Positions 25,752 to 39,176 of a stretch of DNA of 64,000 nt are shown piece after piece (the stretch's first letter is position 1; each line of letters starts with the position of its first letter). The notes beneath the pieces are model-generated. The model did not search any database. It was not told the DNA's origin and saw only the letters and a program-made list of their open reading frames with translations. The position numbers and the translations under genes are program-made. Source of the DNA: Hippasteria phrygiana (lineage: Eukaryota > Echinodermata > Asteroidea > Valvatida > Goniasteridae); NCBI GenBank assembly GCA_037893225.1, contig JAZGUH010000326.1:2046001-2110000 (forward strand), given 5' to 3'.

Positions 25752-27835
25752 ATGAAATATCAACCAAATTAAGTAATTTTGACATGTATGGATAGCTTAG
25801 ATCTGGCGCTACATGTTGCAATCATCGGCGGCTTCTTAGAGTTAAAACTTGTGGAGAAAATTCAAACCTCGCAATGTTTATTTTCTTTCCGGCCAACATC
25901 TGTGTACATGATACCGTCTATTTATTGCTCCATGCATGTCAAATTCCCTGGGGTATGACTTGCTTTACTCATTCATAATTGCATGAAATATCAACCAAAT
26001 GCAGTAATTTTGACATGTATGGATAGCTTAGATCTGGCGCTACATGTTGCAATCATCGGCGGCTTCTTAGAGTTAAAACTTGTGGAGAAAATTCAAACCT
26101 CGCAATGTTTATTTTCTTTCCGGCCAACATCTGTGTACATGTTACCGTCTATTTATTGCTCCATGCATGTCAAATTCCCTGGGGTATGACTTGCTTTACT
26201 CATTCATAATTGCATGAAATATCAACCAAATTAAGTAATTTTGACATGTATGGATAGCTTAGATCTGGCGCTACATGTTGCAATTATCGGCGGCTTCTTA
26301 GAGTTAAAACTTGTGGAGAAAATTCAAACCTCGCAATGTTTATTTTCTTTCCGGCCAACATCTGTGTACATGTTACCGTCTATTTATTGCTCCATGCATG
26401 TCAAATTCCCTGGGGTATGGACTTGCTTTACTCATTCATAATTGCATGAAATATCAACCAAATTCAGTAATTTTGACATGTATGGATAGCTTAGATCTGG
26501 CGCTACATGTTGCAATTATCGGCGGCTTCTTAGAGTTAACACTTGTGGAGAAAATTCAAACCTCGCAATGTTTATTTTCTTTCCGGCCAACATCTGTGTA
26601 CATATTACCGTCTATTTATTGCTCCATGCATGTCAAATTCCCTGGGGTATGGACTTGCTTTATTCATTCATAATTGCATGAAATATCAACCAAATGCAGT
26701 AATTTTGACATGTATGGATAGCTTAGATCTGGCGCTACATGTTGCAATCATCGGCGGCTTCTTAGAGTTAAAACTTGTGGAGAAAATTCAAACCTCGCAA
26801 TGTTTATTTTCTTTCCGGCCAACATCTGTGTACATGTTACCGTCTATTTATTGCTCCATGCATGTCAAATTCCCTAGGGTATGGACTTGCTTTATTCATT
26901 CATAATTGCATGAAATATCAACCAAATGCAGTAATTTTGACATGTATGGATAGCTTAGATCTGGCGCTACATGTTGCAATCATCGGCGGCTTCTTAGAGT
27001 TAAAACTTGTGGAGAAAATTCAAACCTCGCAATGTTTATTTTCTTTCCGGCCAACATCTGTGTACATATTACCGTCTATTTATTGCTCCATGCATGTCAA
27101 ATTCCCTGGGGTATGGACTTGCTTTATTCATTCATAATTGCATGAAATATCAACCAAATGCAGTAATTTTGACATGTATGGATAGCTTAGATCTGGCGCT
27201 ACATGTTGCAATCATCGGCGGCTTCTTAGAGTTAAAACTTGTGGAGAAAATTCAAACCTCGCAATGTTTATTTTCTTTCCGGCCAACATCTGTGTACCTG
27301 TTACCGTCTATTTATTGCTCCATGCATGTCAAATTCCCTGGGGTATGGACTTGCTTTACTCATTCATAATTGCATGAAATATAAACCAAATACAGTAATT
27401 TTGACATGTATGGATAGCTTAGATCTGGCGCTACATGTTGCAATTATCGGCGGCTTCTTAGAGTTAAAACTTGTGGAGAAAATTCAAACCTCGCAATGTT
27501 TATTTTCTTTCCGGCCAACATCTGTGTGCATATTTCCTTCTATTTTGTGCTCCATGCCTGTCAAATTCCCTGGGGTATGACTTGCTTTACTCATTCATAA
27601 TTGCATGAAATATCAACCAAATTCAGTAATTTTGACATGTATGGATAGCTTAGATCTGGCGCTACATGTTGCAATCATCGGCGGCTTCTTAGAGTTAAAA
27701 CTTGTGGAGAAAATTCAAACCTCGCAATGTTTATTTTCTTTCCGGCCAACATCTGTGTGCATATTACCTTCTATTTATTGCTCCATGCATGTCAAATTCC
27801 CTGGGGTATGACTTGCTTTACTCATTCATAATTGC
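25752..27835. repeat. 9-mer HOR, copy 1 (2084 bp)
   Basis: Monomers at 25752, 25983, 26214, 26446, 26678, 26910, 27142, 27374 and 27605. Markers: ATGATACC (25752), C95 (26446), CCCTAGGG with an extra G (26678), TACCTGTTA (27142), TTTTGTGC (27374). It is followed by the same order at a 2084-bp offset. Confidence 0.88.
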
Positions 27836-29919
27836 ATGAAATATCAACCAAATTAAGTAATTTTGACATGTATGGATAGCTTAGATCTGGCGCTACATGT
27901 TGCAATCATCGGCGGCTTCTTAGAGTTAAAACTTGTGGAGAAAATTCAAACCTCGCAATGTTTATTTTCTTTCCGGCCAACATCTGTGTACATGATACCG
28001 TCTATTTATTGCTCCATGCATGTCAAATTCCCTGGGGTATGACTTGCTTTACTCATTCATAATTGCATGAAATATCAACCAAATGCAGTAATTTTGACAT
28101 GTATGGATAGCTTAGATCTGGCGCTACATGTTGCAATCATCGGCGGCTTCTTAGAGTTAAAACTTGTGGAGAAAATTCAAACCTCGCAATGTTTATTTTC
28201 TTTCCGGCCAACATCTGTGTACATGTTACCGTCTATTTATTGCTCCATGCATGTCAAATTCCCTGGGGTATGACTTGCTTTACTCATTCATAATTGCATG
28301 AAATATCAACCAAATTAAGTAATTTTGACATGTATGGATAGCTTAGATCTGGCGCTACATGTTGCAATTATCGGCGGCTTCTTAGAGTTAAAACTTGTGG
28401 AGAAAATTCAAACCTCGCAATGTTTATTTTCTTTCCGGCCAACATCTGTGTACATGTTACCGTCTATTTATTGCTCCATGCATGTCAAATTCCCTGGGGT
28501 ATGGACTTGCTTTACTCATTCATAATTGCATGAAATATCAACCAAATTCAGTAATTTTGACATGTATGGATAGCTTAGATCTGGCGCTACATGTTGCAAT
28601 TATCGGCGGCTTCTTAGAGTTAACACTTGTGGAGAAAATTCAAACCTCGCAATGTTTATTTTCTTTCCGGCCAACATCTGTGTACATATTACCGTCTATT
28701 TATTGCTCCATGCATGTCAAATTCCCTGGGGTATGGACTTGCTTTATTCATTCATAATTGCATGAAATATCAACCAAATGCAGTAATTTTGACATGTATG
28801 GATAGCTTAGATCTGGCGCTACATGTTGCAATCATCGGCGGCTTCTTAGAGTTAAAACTTGTGGAGAAAATTCAAACCTCGCAATGTTTATTTTCTTTCC
28901 GGCCAACATCTGTGTACATGTTACCGTCTATTTATTGCTCCATGCATTTCAAATTCCCTAGGGTATGGACTTGCTTTATTCATTCATAATTGCATGAAAT
29001 ATCAACCAAATGCAGTAATTTTGACATGTATGGATAGCTTAGATCTGGCGCTACATGTTGCAATCATCGGCGGCTTCTTAGAGTTAAAACTTGTGGAGAA
29101 AATTCAAACCTCGCAATGTTTATTTTCTTTCCGGCCAACATCTGTGTACATATTACCGTCTATTTATTGCTCCATGCATGTCAAATTCCCTGGGGTATGG
29201 ACTTGCTTTATTCATTCATAATTGCATGAAATATCAACCAAATGCAGTAATTTTGACATGTATGGATAGCTTAGATCTGGCGCTACATGTTGCAATCATC
29301 GGCGGCTTCTTAGAGTTAAAACTTGTGGAGAAAATTCAAACCTCGCAATGTTTATTTTCTTTCCGGCCAACATCTGTGTACCTGTTACCGTCTATTTATT
29401 GCTCCATGCATGTCAAATTCCCTGGGGTATGGACTTGCTTTACTCATTCATAATTGCATGAAATATAAACCAAATACAGTAATTTTGACATGTATGGATA
29501 GCTTAGATCTGGCGCTACATGTTGCAATTATCGGCGGCTTCTTAGAGTTAAAACTTGTGGAGAAAATTCAAACCTCGCAATGTTTATTTTCTTTCCGGCC
29601 AACATCTGTGTGCATATTTCCTTCTATTTTGTGCTCCATGCCTGTCAAATTCCCTGGGGTATGACTTGCTTTACTCATTCATAATTGCATGAAATATCAA
29701 CCAAATTCAGTAATTTTGACATGTATGGATAGCTTAGATCTGGCGCTACATGTTGCAATCATCGGCGGCTTCTTAGAGTTAAAACTTGTGGAGAAAATTC
29801 AAACCTCGCAATGTTTATTTTCTTTCCGGCCAACATCTGTGTGCATATTACCTTCTATTTATTGCTCCATGCATGTCAAATTCCCTGGGGTATGACTTGC
29901 TTTACTCATTCATAATTGC
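27836..29919. repeat. 9-mer HOR, copy 2 (2084 bp)
   Basis: Repeats 25752-27835 monomer by monomer. A private change in the 28762 unit (CATTTCAAATT for CATGTCAAATT, near 28948) is the main difference I see. Confidence 0.88.
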
Positions 29920-30612
29920 ATGAAATATCAACCAAATTCAGTAATTTTGACATGTATGGATAGCTTAGATCTGGCGCTACATGTTGCAATCATCGGCGGC
30001 TTCTTAGAGTTAAAACTTGTGGAGAAAATTCAAACCTCGCAATGTTTATTTTCTTTCCGGCCAACATCTGTGTGCATATTACCTTCTATTTATTGCTCCA
30101 TGCCTGTCAAATTCCCTGGGGTATGACTTGCTTTACTCATTCATAATTGCATGAAATATCAACCAAATTCAGTAATTTTGACATGTATGTATAGCTTAGA
30201 TCTGGCGCTACATGTTGCAATCATCGGCGGCTTCTTAGAGTTAAAACTTGTGGAGAAAATTCAAACCTCGCAATGTTTATTTTCTTTCCGGCCAACATCT
30301 GTGTACATGTTACCGTCTATTTATTGCTCCATGCATGTCAAATTCCCTGGGGTATGACTTGCTTTACTCATTCATAATTGCATGAAATATCAACCAAATT
30401 AAGTAATTTTGACATGTATGGATAGCTTAGATCTGGCGCTACATGTTGCAATCATCGGCGGCTTCTTAGAGTTAAAACTTGTGGAGAAAATTCAAACCTC
30501 GCAATGTTTATTTTCTTTCCGGCCAACATCTGTGTACATGTTACCGTCTATTTATTGCTCCATGCATGTCAAATTCCCTGGGGTATGACTTGCTTTACTC
30601 ATTCATAATTGC
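29920..30612. repeat. Three monomers left of the divergent island
   Basis: Units at 29920 (G155, C185), 30151 (type c with private T40 at 30190) and 30382 (TAA, G159, 231 bp). With 29689 before them they form a string that recurs right of the island from 32236, offset 2547 bp. Confidence 0.88.
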
Positions 30613-32235
30613 ATGAAATATAAACCAAATACAGTAATTTTGACATGTATGGATAGCTTAGATCTGGCGCTACATGTTGTAATTATCGGCGGCTTCTTAG
30701 AGTTAAAACTTGTGGAGAAAATTCAAACCTCGCAATGTTTATTTTCTTTCCGGCCAACATCTGTGTACATATTACCGTCTATTTATTGCTCCTTGCCTGT
30801 CAGATTCCCTGGGGTATGAACTTGCTTTACTTATTCATAATTGCATGAAATATCAACCAAATGCAGTAATTTTGACATGTATGGATAGCTTAGATCTGGC
30901 GCTACATGTTGCAATCATCGGCGGCTTCCTAGAGTTAAAACTTGTGGAGAAAGTTCAAACCTCGCAATGTTTATTTTCTTCCCGGCCACCATCTGTGTAC
31001 ATATTACCGTCTATTTATTGCTCCATGCCTGTCAAATTCTCTGGGGTATGGACTTGCTTTACTTATTCATAATTGCATGAAATATCAACCAAATGCAGTA
31101 ATGTTGACATGTATGGATAGCTTAGATCTGGCGCTACATGTTGCAATCATCGGCGGCTTTTTAGAGTTAAAACTTGTGGAGAAAATTCAAACCTCGCAAT
31201 GTTTATTTTCTTCCCGGCCACCATCTGTGTGCATATTACCTTCTATTTATTGCTCCTTGCCTGTCAGATTCCCTGGGGTATGAACTTGCTTTACTTATTC
31301 ATAATTGCATGAAATATCAACCAAATGCAGTAATTTTGACATGTATGGATAGCTTAGATCTGGCGCTACATGTTGCAATCATCGGCGGCTTCTTAGAGTT
31401 AAAACTTGTGGAGAAAATTCAAACCTCGCAATGTTTATTTTCTTCCCAGCCACCATCTGTGTACATATTACCGTCTATTTATTGCTCCATGCCTGTCAAA
31501 TTGCCAGGGGTATGGACTTGCTTTACTCATTCATAATTGCATAAAATATCAACCAAATGCAGTAATGTTGACATGTATGGATAGCTTAGATCTGGCGCTA
31601 CATGTTGCAATCATCGGCGGCTTCTTAGAGTTAAAACTTGTGGAGAAAGATCAAACCTCGCAATGTTTATTTTCTTCCCGGCCACCATCTGTGTACATAT
31701 TACCGTCTATTTATTGCTCCATGCCTGTCAGATTCCCTGGGGTATAAACTTGCTTTAGTCATTCATAATTGCATAAAATATCAACCAAATGCAGTAATTT
31801 TGACATGTATGGATAGCTTAGATCTGGCGCTACATGTTGCAATCATCGGTGGCTTCTTAGAGTTAAAACTTGTGGAGAAAATTCAAACCTCGCAATGTTT
31901 ATTTTCTTCCCGGCCACCATCTGTGTGCATATTACCTTCTATTTATTGCTCCATGCCTGTCAGATTCCCTGGGGTATGAACTTGCTTTACTTATTCATAA
32001 TTGCATGAAATATCAACCAAATGCAGTAATTTTGACATGTATGGATAGCTTAGATCTGGCGCTACATGTTGCAATCATCGGCGGCTTCTTAGAGTTAAAA
32101 CTTGTGGAGAAAGTTCAAACCTCGCAATGTTTATTTTCTTTCCGGCCAACATCTGTGTGCATATTTCCTTCTATTTTGTGCTCCATGCCTGTCAAATTCC
32201 CTGGGGTATGACTTGCTTTACTCATTCATAATTGC
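30613..32235. repeat. Divergent satellite island, seven monomers
   Basis: Monomers at 30613, 30845, 31077, 31309, 31541, 31773 and 32005. Clearly divergent sequence runs from about 30792 to about 32113. Changes absent from the rest of the window include C137 and C145 (TTCCCGGCCACC) in five successive monomers (with a further change to CCCAGCCACC at 31309), G191 (GTCAGATT) in four, A in place of the extra G (TATGAACTT), T at the CTCATTC site (CTTATTC), G109 (GAAAGTTC or GAAAGATC), and ATAAAATAT replacing ATGAAATAT at 31541 and 31773. Register is kept: every unit is 232 bp except the last (231 bp). It reads as an older or differently homogenised variant of the same satellite, not as an insertion of foreign DNA. 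Confidence 0.92.
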
Positions 32236-33391
32236 ATGAAATATCAACCAAATTCAGTAATGTTGACATGTATGGATAGCTTAGATCTGGCGCTACATGT
32301 TGCAATCATCGGCGGCTTCTTAGAGTTAAAACTTGTGGAGAAAATTCAAACCTCGCAATGTTTATTTTCTTTCCGGCCAACATCTGTGTGCATATTACCT
32401 TCTATTTATTGCTCCATGCATGTCAAATTCCCTGGGGTATGACTTGCTTTACTCATTCATAATTGCATGAAATATCAACCAAATTCAGTAATTTTGACAT
32501 GTATGGATAGCTTAGATCTGGCGCTACATGTTGCAATCATCGGCGGCTTCTTAGAGTTAAAACTTGTGGAGAAAATTCAAACCTCGCAATGTTTATTTTC
32601 TTTCCGGCCAACATCTGTGTGCATATTACCTTCTATTTATTGCTCCATGCCTGTCAAATTCCCTGGGGTATGACTTGCTTTACTCATTCATAATTGCATG
32701 AAATATCAACCAAATTCAGTAATTTTGACATGTATGGATAGCTTAGATCTGGCGCTACATGTTGCAATCATCGGCGGCTTCTTAGAGTTAAAACTTGTGG
32801 AGAAAATTCAAACCTCGCAATGTTTATTTTCTTTCCGGCCAACATCTGTGTACATGTTACCGTCTATTTATTGCTCCATGCATGTCAAATTCCCTGGGGT
32901 ATGACTTGCTTTACTCATTCATAATTGCATGAAATATCAACCAAATTAAGTAATTTTGACATGTATGGATAGCTTAGATCTGGCGCTACATGTTGCAATC
33001 ATCGGCGGCTTCTTAGAGTTAAAACTTGTGGAGAAAATTCAAACCTCGCAATGTTTATTTTCTTTCCGGCCAACATCTGTGTACATGTTACCGTCTATTT
33101 ATTGCTCCATGCATGTCAAATTCCCTGGGGTATGGACTTGCTTTACTCATTCATAATTGCATGAAATATCAACCAAATTCAGTAATTTTGACATGTATGG
33201 ATAGCTTAGATCTGGCGCTACATGTTGCAATCATCGGCGGCTTCTTAGAGTTAAAACTTGTGGAGAAAATTCAAACCTCGCAATGTTTATTTTCTTTCCG
33301 GCCAACATCTGTGTACATGTTACCGTCTATTTATTGCTCCATGCATGTCAAATTCCCTAGGGTATGACTTGCTTTACTCATTCATAATTGC
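32236..33391. repeat. Right flank of island, copy of left flank
   Basis: Monomers 32236, 32467, 32698 and 32929 match 29689, 29920, 30151 and 30382 at an offset of 2547 bp (11 monomers), although 32236 has G28 and 32929 has the extra G. Monomer 33161 ends in CCCTAGGG and leads into the pentamer domain. G155 (GTGTGCAT) occurs here for the last time. Confidence 0.87.
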
Positions 33392-34548
33392 ATGAAATAT
33401 AAACCAAATACAGTAATTTTGACATGTATGGATAGCTTAGATCTGGCGCTACATGTTGCAATTATCGGCGGCTTCTTAGAGTTAAAACTTGTGGAGAAAA
33501 TTCAAACCTCGCAATGTTTATTTTCTTTCCGGCCAACATCTGTGTACATATTACCGTCTATTTATTGCTCCATGCATGTCAAATTCCCTGGGGTATGGAC
33601 TTGCTTTATTCATTCATAATTGCATGAAATATCAACCAAATACAGTAATTTTGACATGTATGGATAGCTTAGATCTGGCGCTACATGTTGCAATTATCGG
33701 CGGCTTCTTAGAGTTAAAACTTGTGGAGAAAATTCAAACCTCGCAATGTTTATTTTCTTTCCGGCCAACATCTGTGTACATATTTCCTTCTATTTTTTGC
33801 TCCATGCCTGTCAAATTCCCTGGGGTATGACTTGCTTTACTCATTCATAATTGCATGAAATATCAACCAAATTCAGTAATTTTGACATGTATGGATAGCT
33901 TAGATCTGGCGCTACATGTTGCAATCATCGGCGGCTTCTTAGAGTTAAAACTTGTGGAGAAAATTCAAACCTCGCAATGTTTATTTTCTTTCCGGCCAAC
34001 ATCTGTGTACATGTTACCGTCTATTTATTGCTCCATGCATGTCAAATTCCCTGGGGTATGACTTGCTTTACTCATTCATAATTGCATGAAATATCAACCA
34101 AATTCAGTAATTTTGACATGTATGGATAGCTTAGATCTGGCGCTACATGTTGCAATCATCGGCGGCTTCTTAGAGTTAAAACTTGTGGAGAAAATTCAAA
34201 CCTCGCAATGTTTATTTTCTTTCCGGCCAACATCTGTGTACATATTACCGTCTATTTATTGCTCCATGCATGTCAAATTCCCTGGGGTATGGACTTGCTT
34301 TATTCATTCATAATTGCATGAAATATCAACCAAATGCAGTAATTTTGACATGTATGGATAGCTTAGATCTGGCGCTACATGTTGCAATCATCGGCGGCTT
34401 CTTAGAGTTAAAACTTGTGGAGAAAATTCAAACCTCGCAATGTTTATTTTCTTTCCGGCCAACATCTGTGTACATGTTACCGTCTATTTATTGCTCCATG
34501 CATGTCAAATTCCCTAGGTTATGACTTGCTTTACTCATTCATAATTGC
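33392..34548. repeat. Pentamer HOR a-b-c-d-e (1157 bp)
   Basis: Monomers at 33392, 33624, 33855, 34086 and 34318. It is the counterpart of 9320-10476 at a 24072-bp offset, including the CTAGGTT form of e. Confidence 0.9.
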
Positions 34549-36862
34549 ATGAAATATAAACCAAATACAGTAATTTTGACATGTATGGATAGCTTAGATC
34601 TGGCGCTACATGTTGCAATTATCGGCGGCTTCTTAGAGTTAAAACTTGTGGAGAAAATTCAAACCTCGCAATGTTTATTTTCTTTCCGGCCAACATCTGT
34701 GTACATATTACCGTCTATTTATTGCTCCATGCATGTCAAATTCCCTGGGGTATGGACTTGCTTTATTCATTCATAATTGCATGAAATATCAACCAAATAC
34801 AGTAATTTTGACATGTATGGATAGCTTAGATCTGGCGCTACATGTTGCAATTATCGGCGGCTTCTTAGAGTTAAAACTTGTGGAGAAAATTCAAACCTCG
34901 CAATGTTTATTTTCTTTCCGGCCAACATCTGTGTACATATTTCCTTCTATTTTTTGCTCCATGCCTGTCAAATTCCCTGGGGTATGACTTGCTTTACTCA
35001 TTCATAATTGCATGAAATATCAACCAAATTCAGTAATTTTGACATGTATGGATAGCTTAGATCTGGCGCTACATGTTGCAATCATCGGCGGCTTCTTAGA
35101 GTTAAAACTTGTGGAGAAAATTCAAACCTCGCAATGTTTATTTTCTTTCCGGCCAACATCTGTGTACATGTTACCGTCTATTTATTGCTCCATGCATGTC
35201 AAATTCCCTGGGGTATGACTTGCTTTACTCATTCATAATTGCATGAAATATCAACCAAATTCAGTAATGTTGACATGTATGGATAGCTTAGATCTGGCGC
35301 TACATGTTGCAATCATCGGCGGCTTCTTAGAGTTAAAACTTGTGGAGAAAATTCAAACCTCGCAATGTTTATTTTCTTTCCGGCCAACATCTGTGTACAT
35401 ATTACCGTCTATTTATTGCTCCATGCATGTCAAATTCCCTGGGGTATGGACTTGCTTTATTCATTCATAATTGCATGAAATATCAACCAAATGCAGTAAT
35501 TTTGACATGTATGGATAGCTTAGATCTGGCGCTACATGTTGCAATCATCGGCGGCTTCTTAGAGTTAAAACTTGTGGAGAAAATTCAAACCTCGCAATGT
35601 TTATTTTCTTTCCGGCCAACATCTGTGTACATGTTACCGTCTATTTATTGCTCCATGCATGTCAAATTCCCTAGGGTATGACTTGCGTTACTCATTCATA
35701 ATTGCATGAAATATAAACCAAATACAGTAATTTTGACATGTATGGATAGCTTAGATCTGGCGCTACATGTTGCAATTATCGGCGGCTTCTTAGAGTTAAA
35801 ACTTGTGGAGAAAATTCAAACCTCGCAATGTTTATTTTCTTTCCGGCCAACATCTGTGTACATATTTCCGTCTATTTATTGCTCCATGCATGTCAAATTC
35901 CCTGGGGTATGGACTTGCTTTATTCATTCATAATTGCATGAAATATCAACCAAATACAGTAATTTTGACATGTATGGATAGCTTAGATCTGGCGCTACAT
36001 GTTGCAATTATCGGCGGCTTCTTAGAGTTAAAACTTGTGGAGAAAATTCAAACCTCGCAATGTTTATTTTCTTTCCGGCCAACATCTGTGTACATATTTC
36101 CTTCTATTTTTTGCTCCATGCCTGTCAAATTCCCTGGGGTATGACTTGCTTTACTCATTCATAATTGCATGAAATATCAACCAAATTCAGTAATTTTGAC
36201 ATGTATGGATAGCTTAGATCTGGCGCTACATGTTGCAATCATCGGCGGCTTCTTAGAGTTAAAACTTGTGGAGAAAATTCAAACCTCGCAATGTTTATTT
36301 TCTTTCCGGCCAACATCTGTGTACATGTTACCGTCTATTTATTGCTCCATGCATGTCAAATTGCCTGGGGTATGACTTGCTTTACTCATTCATAATTGCA
36401 TGAAATATCAACCAAATTCAGTAATTTTGACATGTATGGATAGCTTAGATCTGGCGCTACATGTTGCAATCATCGGCGGCTTCTTAGAGTTAAAACTTGT
36501 GGAGAAAATTCAAACCTCGCAATGTTTATTTTCTTTCCGGCCAACATCTGTGTACATATTACCGTCTATTTATTGCTCCATGCATGTCAAATTCCCTGGG
36601 GTATGGACTTGCTTTATTCATTCATAATTGCATGAAATATCAACCAAATGCAGTAATTTTGACATGTATGGATAGCTTAGATCTGGCGCTACATGTTGCA
36701 ATCATCGGCGGCTTCTTAGAGTTAAAACTTGTGGAGAAAATTCAAACCTCGCAATGTTTATTTTCTTTCCGGCCAACATCTGTGTACATGTTACCGTCTA
36801 TTTATTGCTCCATGCATGTCAAATTCCCTAGGTTATGACTTGCTTTACTCATTCATAATTGC
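34549..36862. repeat. 10-mer HOR, X form, copy 1 (2314 bp)
   Basis: Matches 10477-12790 at an offset of 24072 bp with all X-form markers (G28 at 35243, GCGTTACT at 35475, T162 at 35706, CTAGGTT at 36632). A private G near 36362 (AATTGCCTGG) is seen in the c monomer at 36169. Confidence 0.9.
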
Positions 36863-39176
36863 ATGAAATATAAACCAAATACAGTAATTTTGACATGTAT
36901 GGATAGCTTAGATCTGGCGCTACATGTTGCAATTATCGGCGGCTTCTTAGAGTTAAAACTTGTGGAGAAAATTCAAACCTCGCAATGTTTATTTTCTTTC
37001 CGGCCAACATCTGTGTACATATTACCGTCTATTTATTGCTCCATGCATGTCAAATTCCCTGGGGTATGGACTTGCTTTATTCATTCATAATTGCATGAAA
37101 TATCAACCAAATACAGTAATTTTGACATGTATGGATAGCTTAGATCTGGCGCTACATGTTGCAATTATCGGCGGCTTCTTAGAGTTAAAACTTGTGGAGA
37201 AAATTCAAACCTCGCAATGTTTATTTTCTTTCCGGCCAACATCTGTGTACATATTTCCTTCTATTTTTTGCTCCATGCCTGTCAAATTCCCTGGGGTATG
37301 ACTTGCTTTACTCATTCATAATTGCATGAAATATCAACCAAATTCAGTAATTTTGACATGTATGGATAGCTTAGATCTGGCGCTACATGTTGCAATCATC
37401 GGCGGCTTCTTAGAGTTAAAACTTGTGGAGAAAATTCAAACCTCGCAATGTTTATTTTCTTTCCGGCCAACATCTGTGTACATGTTACCGTCTATTTATT
37501 GCTCCATGCATGTCAAATTCCCTGGGGTATGACTTGCTTTACTCATTCATAATTGCATGAAATATCAACCAAATTCAGTAATGTTGACATGTATGGATAG
37601 CTTAGATCTGGCGCTACATGTTGCAATCATCGGCGGCTTCTTAGAGTTAAAACTTGTGGAGAAAATTCAAACCTCGCAATGTTTATTTTCTTTCCGGCCA
37701 ACATCTGTGTACATATTACCGTCTATTTATTGCTCCATGCATGTCAAATTCCCTGGGGTATGGACTTGCTTTATTCATTCATAATTGCATGAAATATCAA
37801 CCAAATGCAGTAATTTTGACATGTATGGATAGCTTAGATCTGGCGCTACATGTTGCAATCATCGGCGGCTTCTTAGAGTTAAAACTTGTGGAGAAAATTC
37901 AAACCTCGCAATGTTTATTTTCTTTCCGGCCAACATCTGTGTACATGTTACCGTCTATTTATTGCTCCATGCATGTCAAATTCCCTAGGGTATGACTTGC
38001 GTTACTCATTCATAATTGCATGAAATATAAACCAAATACAGTAATTTTGACATGTATGGATAGCTTAGATCTGGCGCTACATGTTGCAATTATCGGCGGC
38101 TTCTTAGAGTTAAAACTTGTGGAGAAAATTCAAACCTCGCAATGTTTATTTTCTTTCCGGCCAACATCTGTGTACATATTTCCGTCTATTTATTGCTCCA
38201 TGCATGTCAAATTCCCTGGGGTATGGACTTGCTTTATTCATTCATAATTGCATGAAATATCAACCAAATACAGTAATTTTGACATGTATGGATAGCTTAG
38301 ATCTGGCGCTACATGTTGCAATTATCGGCGGCTTCTTAGAGTTAAAACTTGTGGAGAAAATTCAAACCTCGCAATGTTTATTTTCTTTCCGGCCAACATC
38401 TGTGTACATATTTCCTTCTATTTTTTGCTCCATGCCTGTCAAATTCCCTGGGGTATGACTTGCTTTACTCATTCATAATTGCATGAAATATCAACCAAAT
38501 TCAGTAATTTTGACATGTATGGATAGCTTAGATCTGGCGCTACATGTTGCAATCATCGGCGGCTTCTTAGAGTTAAAACTTGTGGAGAAAATTCAAACCT
38601 CGCAATGTTTATTTTCTTTCCGGCCAACATCTGTGTACATGTTACCGTCTATTTATTGCTCCATGCATGTCAAATTCCCTGGGGTATGACTTGCTTTACT
38701 CATTCATAATTGCATGAAATATCAACCAAATTCAGTAATTTTGACATGTATGGATAGCTTAGATCTGGCGCTACATGTTGCAATCATCGGCGGCTTCTTA
38801 GAGTTAAAACTTGTGGAGAAAATTCAAACCTCGCAATGTTTATTTTCTTTCCGGCCAACATCTGTGTACATATTACCGTCTATTTATTGCTCCATGCATG
38901 TCAAATTCCCTGGGGTATGGACTTGCTTTATTCATTCATAATTGCATGAAATATCAACCAAATGCAGTACTTTTGACATGTATGGATAGCTTAGATCTGG
39001 CGCTACATGTTGCAATCATCGGCGGCTTCTTAGAGTTAAAACTTGTGGAGAAAATTCAAACCTCGCAATGTTTATTTTCTTTCCGGCCAACATCTGTGTA
39101 CATGTTACCGTCTATTTATTGCTCCATGCATGTCAAATTCCCTAGGTTATGACTTGCTTTACTCATTCATAATTGC
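36863..39176. repeat. 10-mer HOR, X form, copy 2 (2314 bp)
   Basis: Follows the preceding copy directly in the same order. The last e monomer (38946) has a private C25 (AGTACTTTTG, position 38970) that is repeated at 44525, which ties this block to the tandem duplication 37326-48898. Confidence 0.9.

Noticed and set aside
30613..32235. Transposon or foreign insertion at the divergent island
   Set aside because: The island keeps monomer register, orientation and most of the sequence. There are no terminal repeats, target-site duplication or transposase-like frame.
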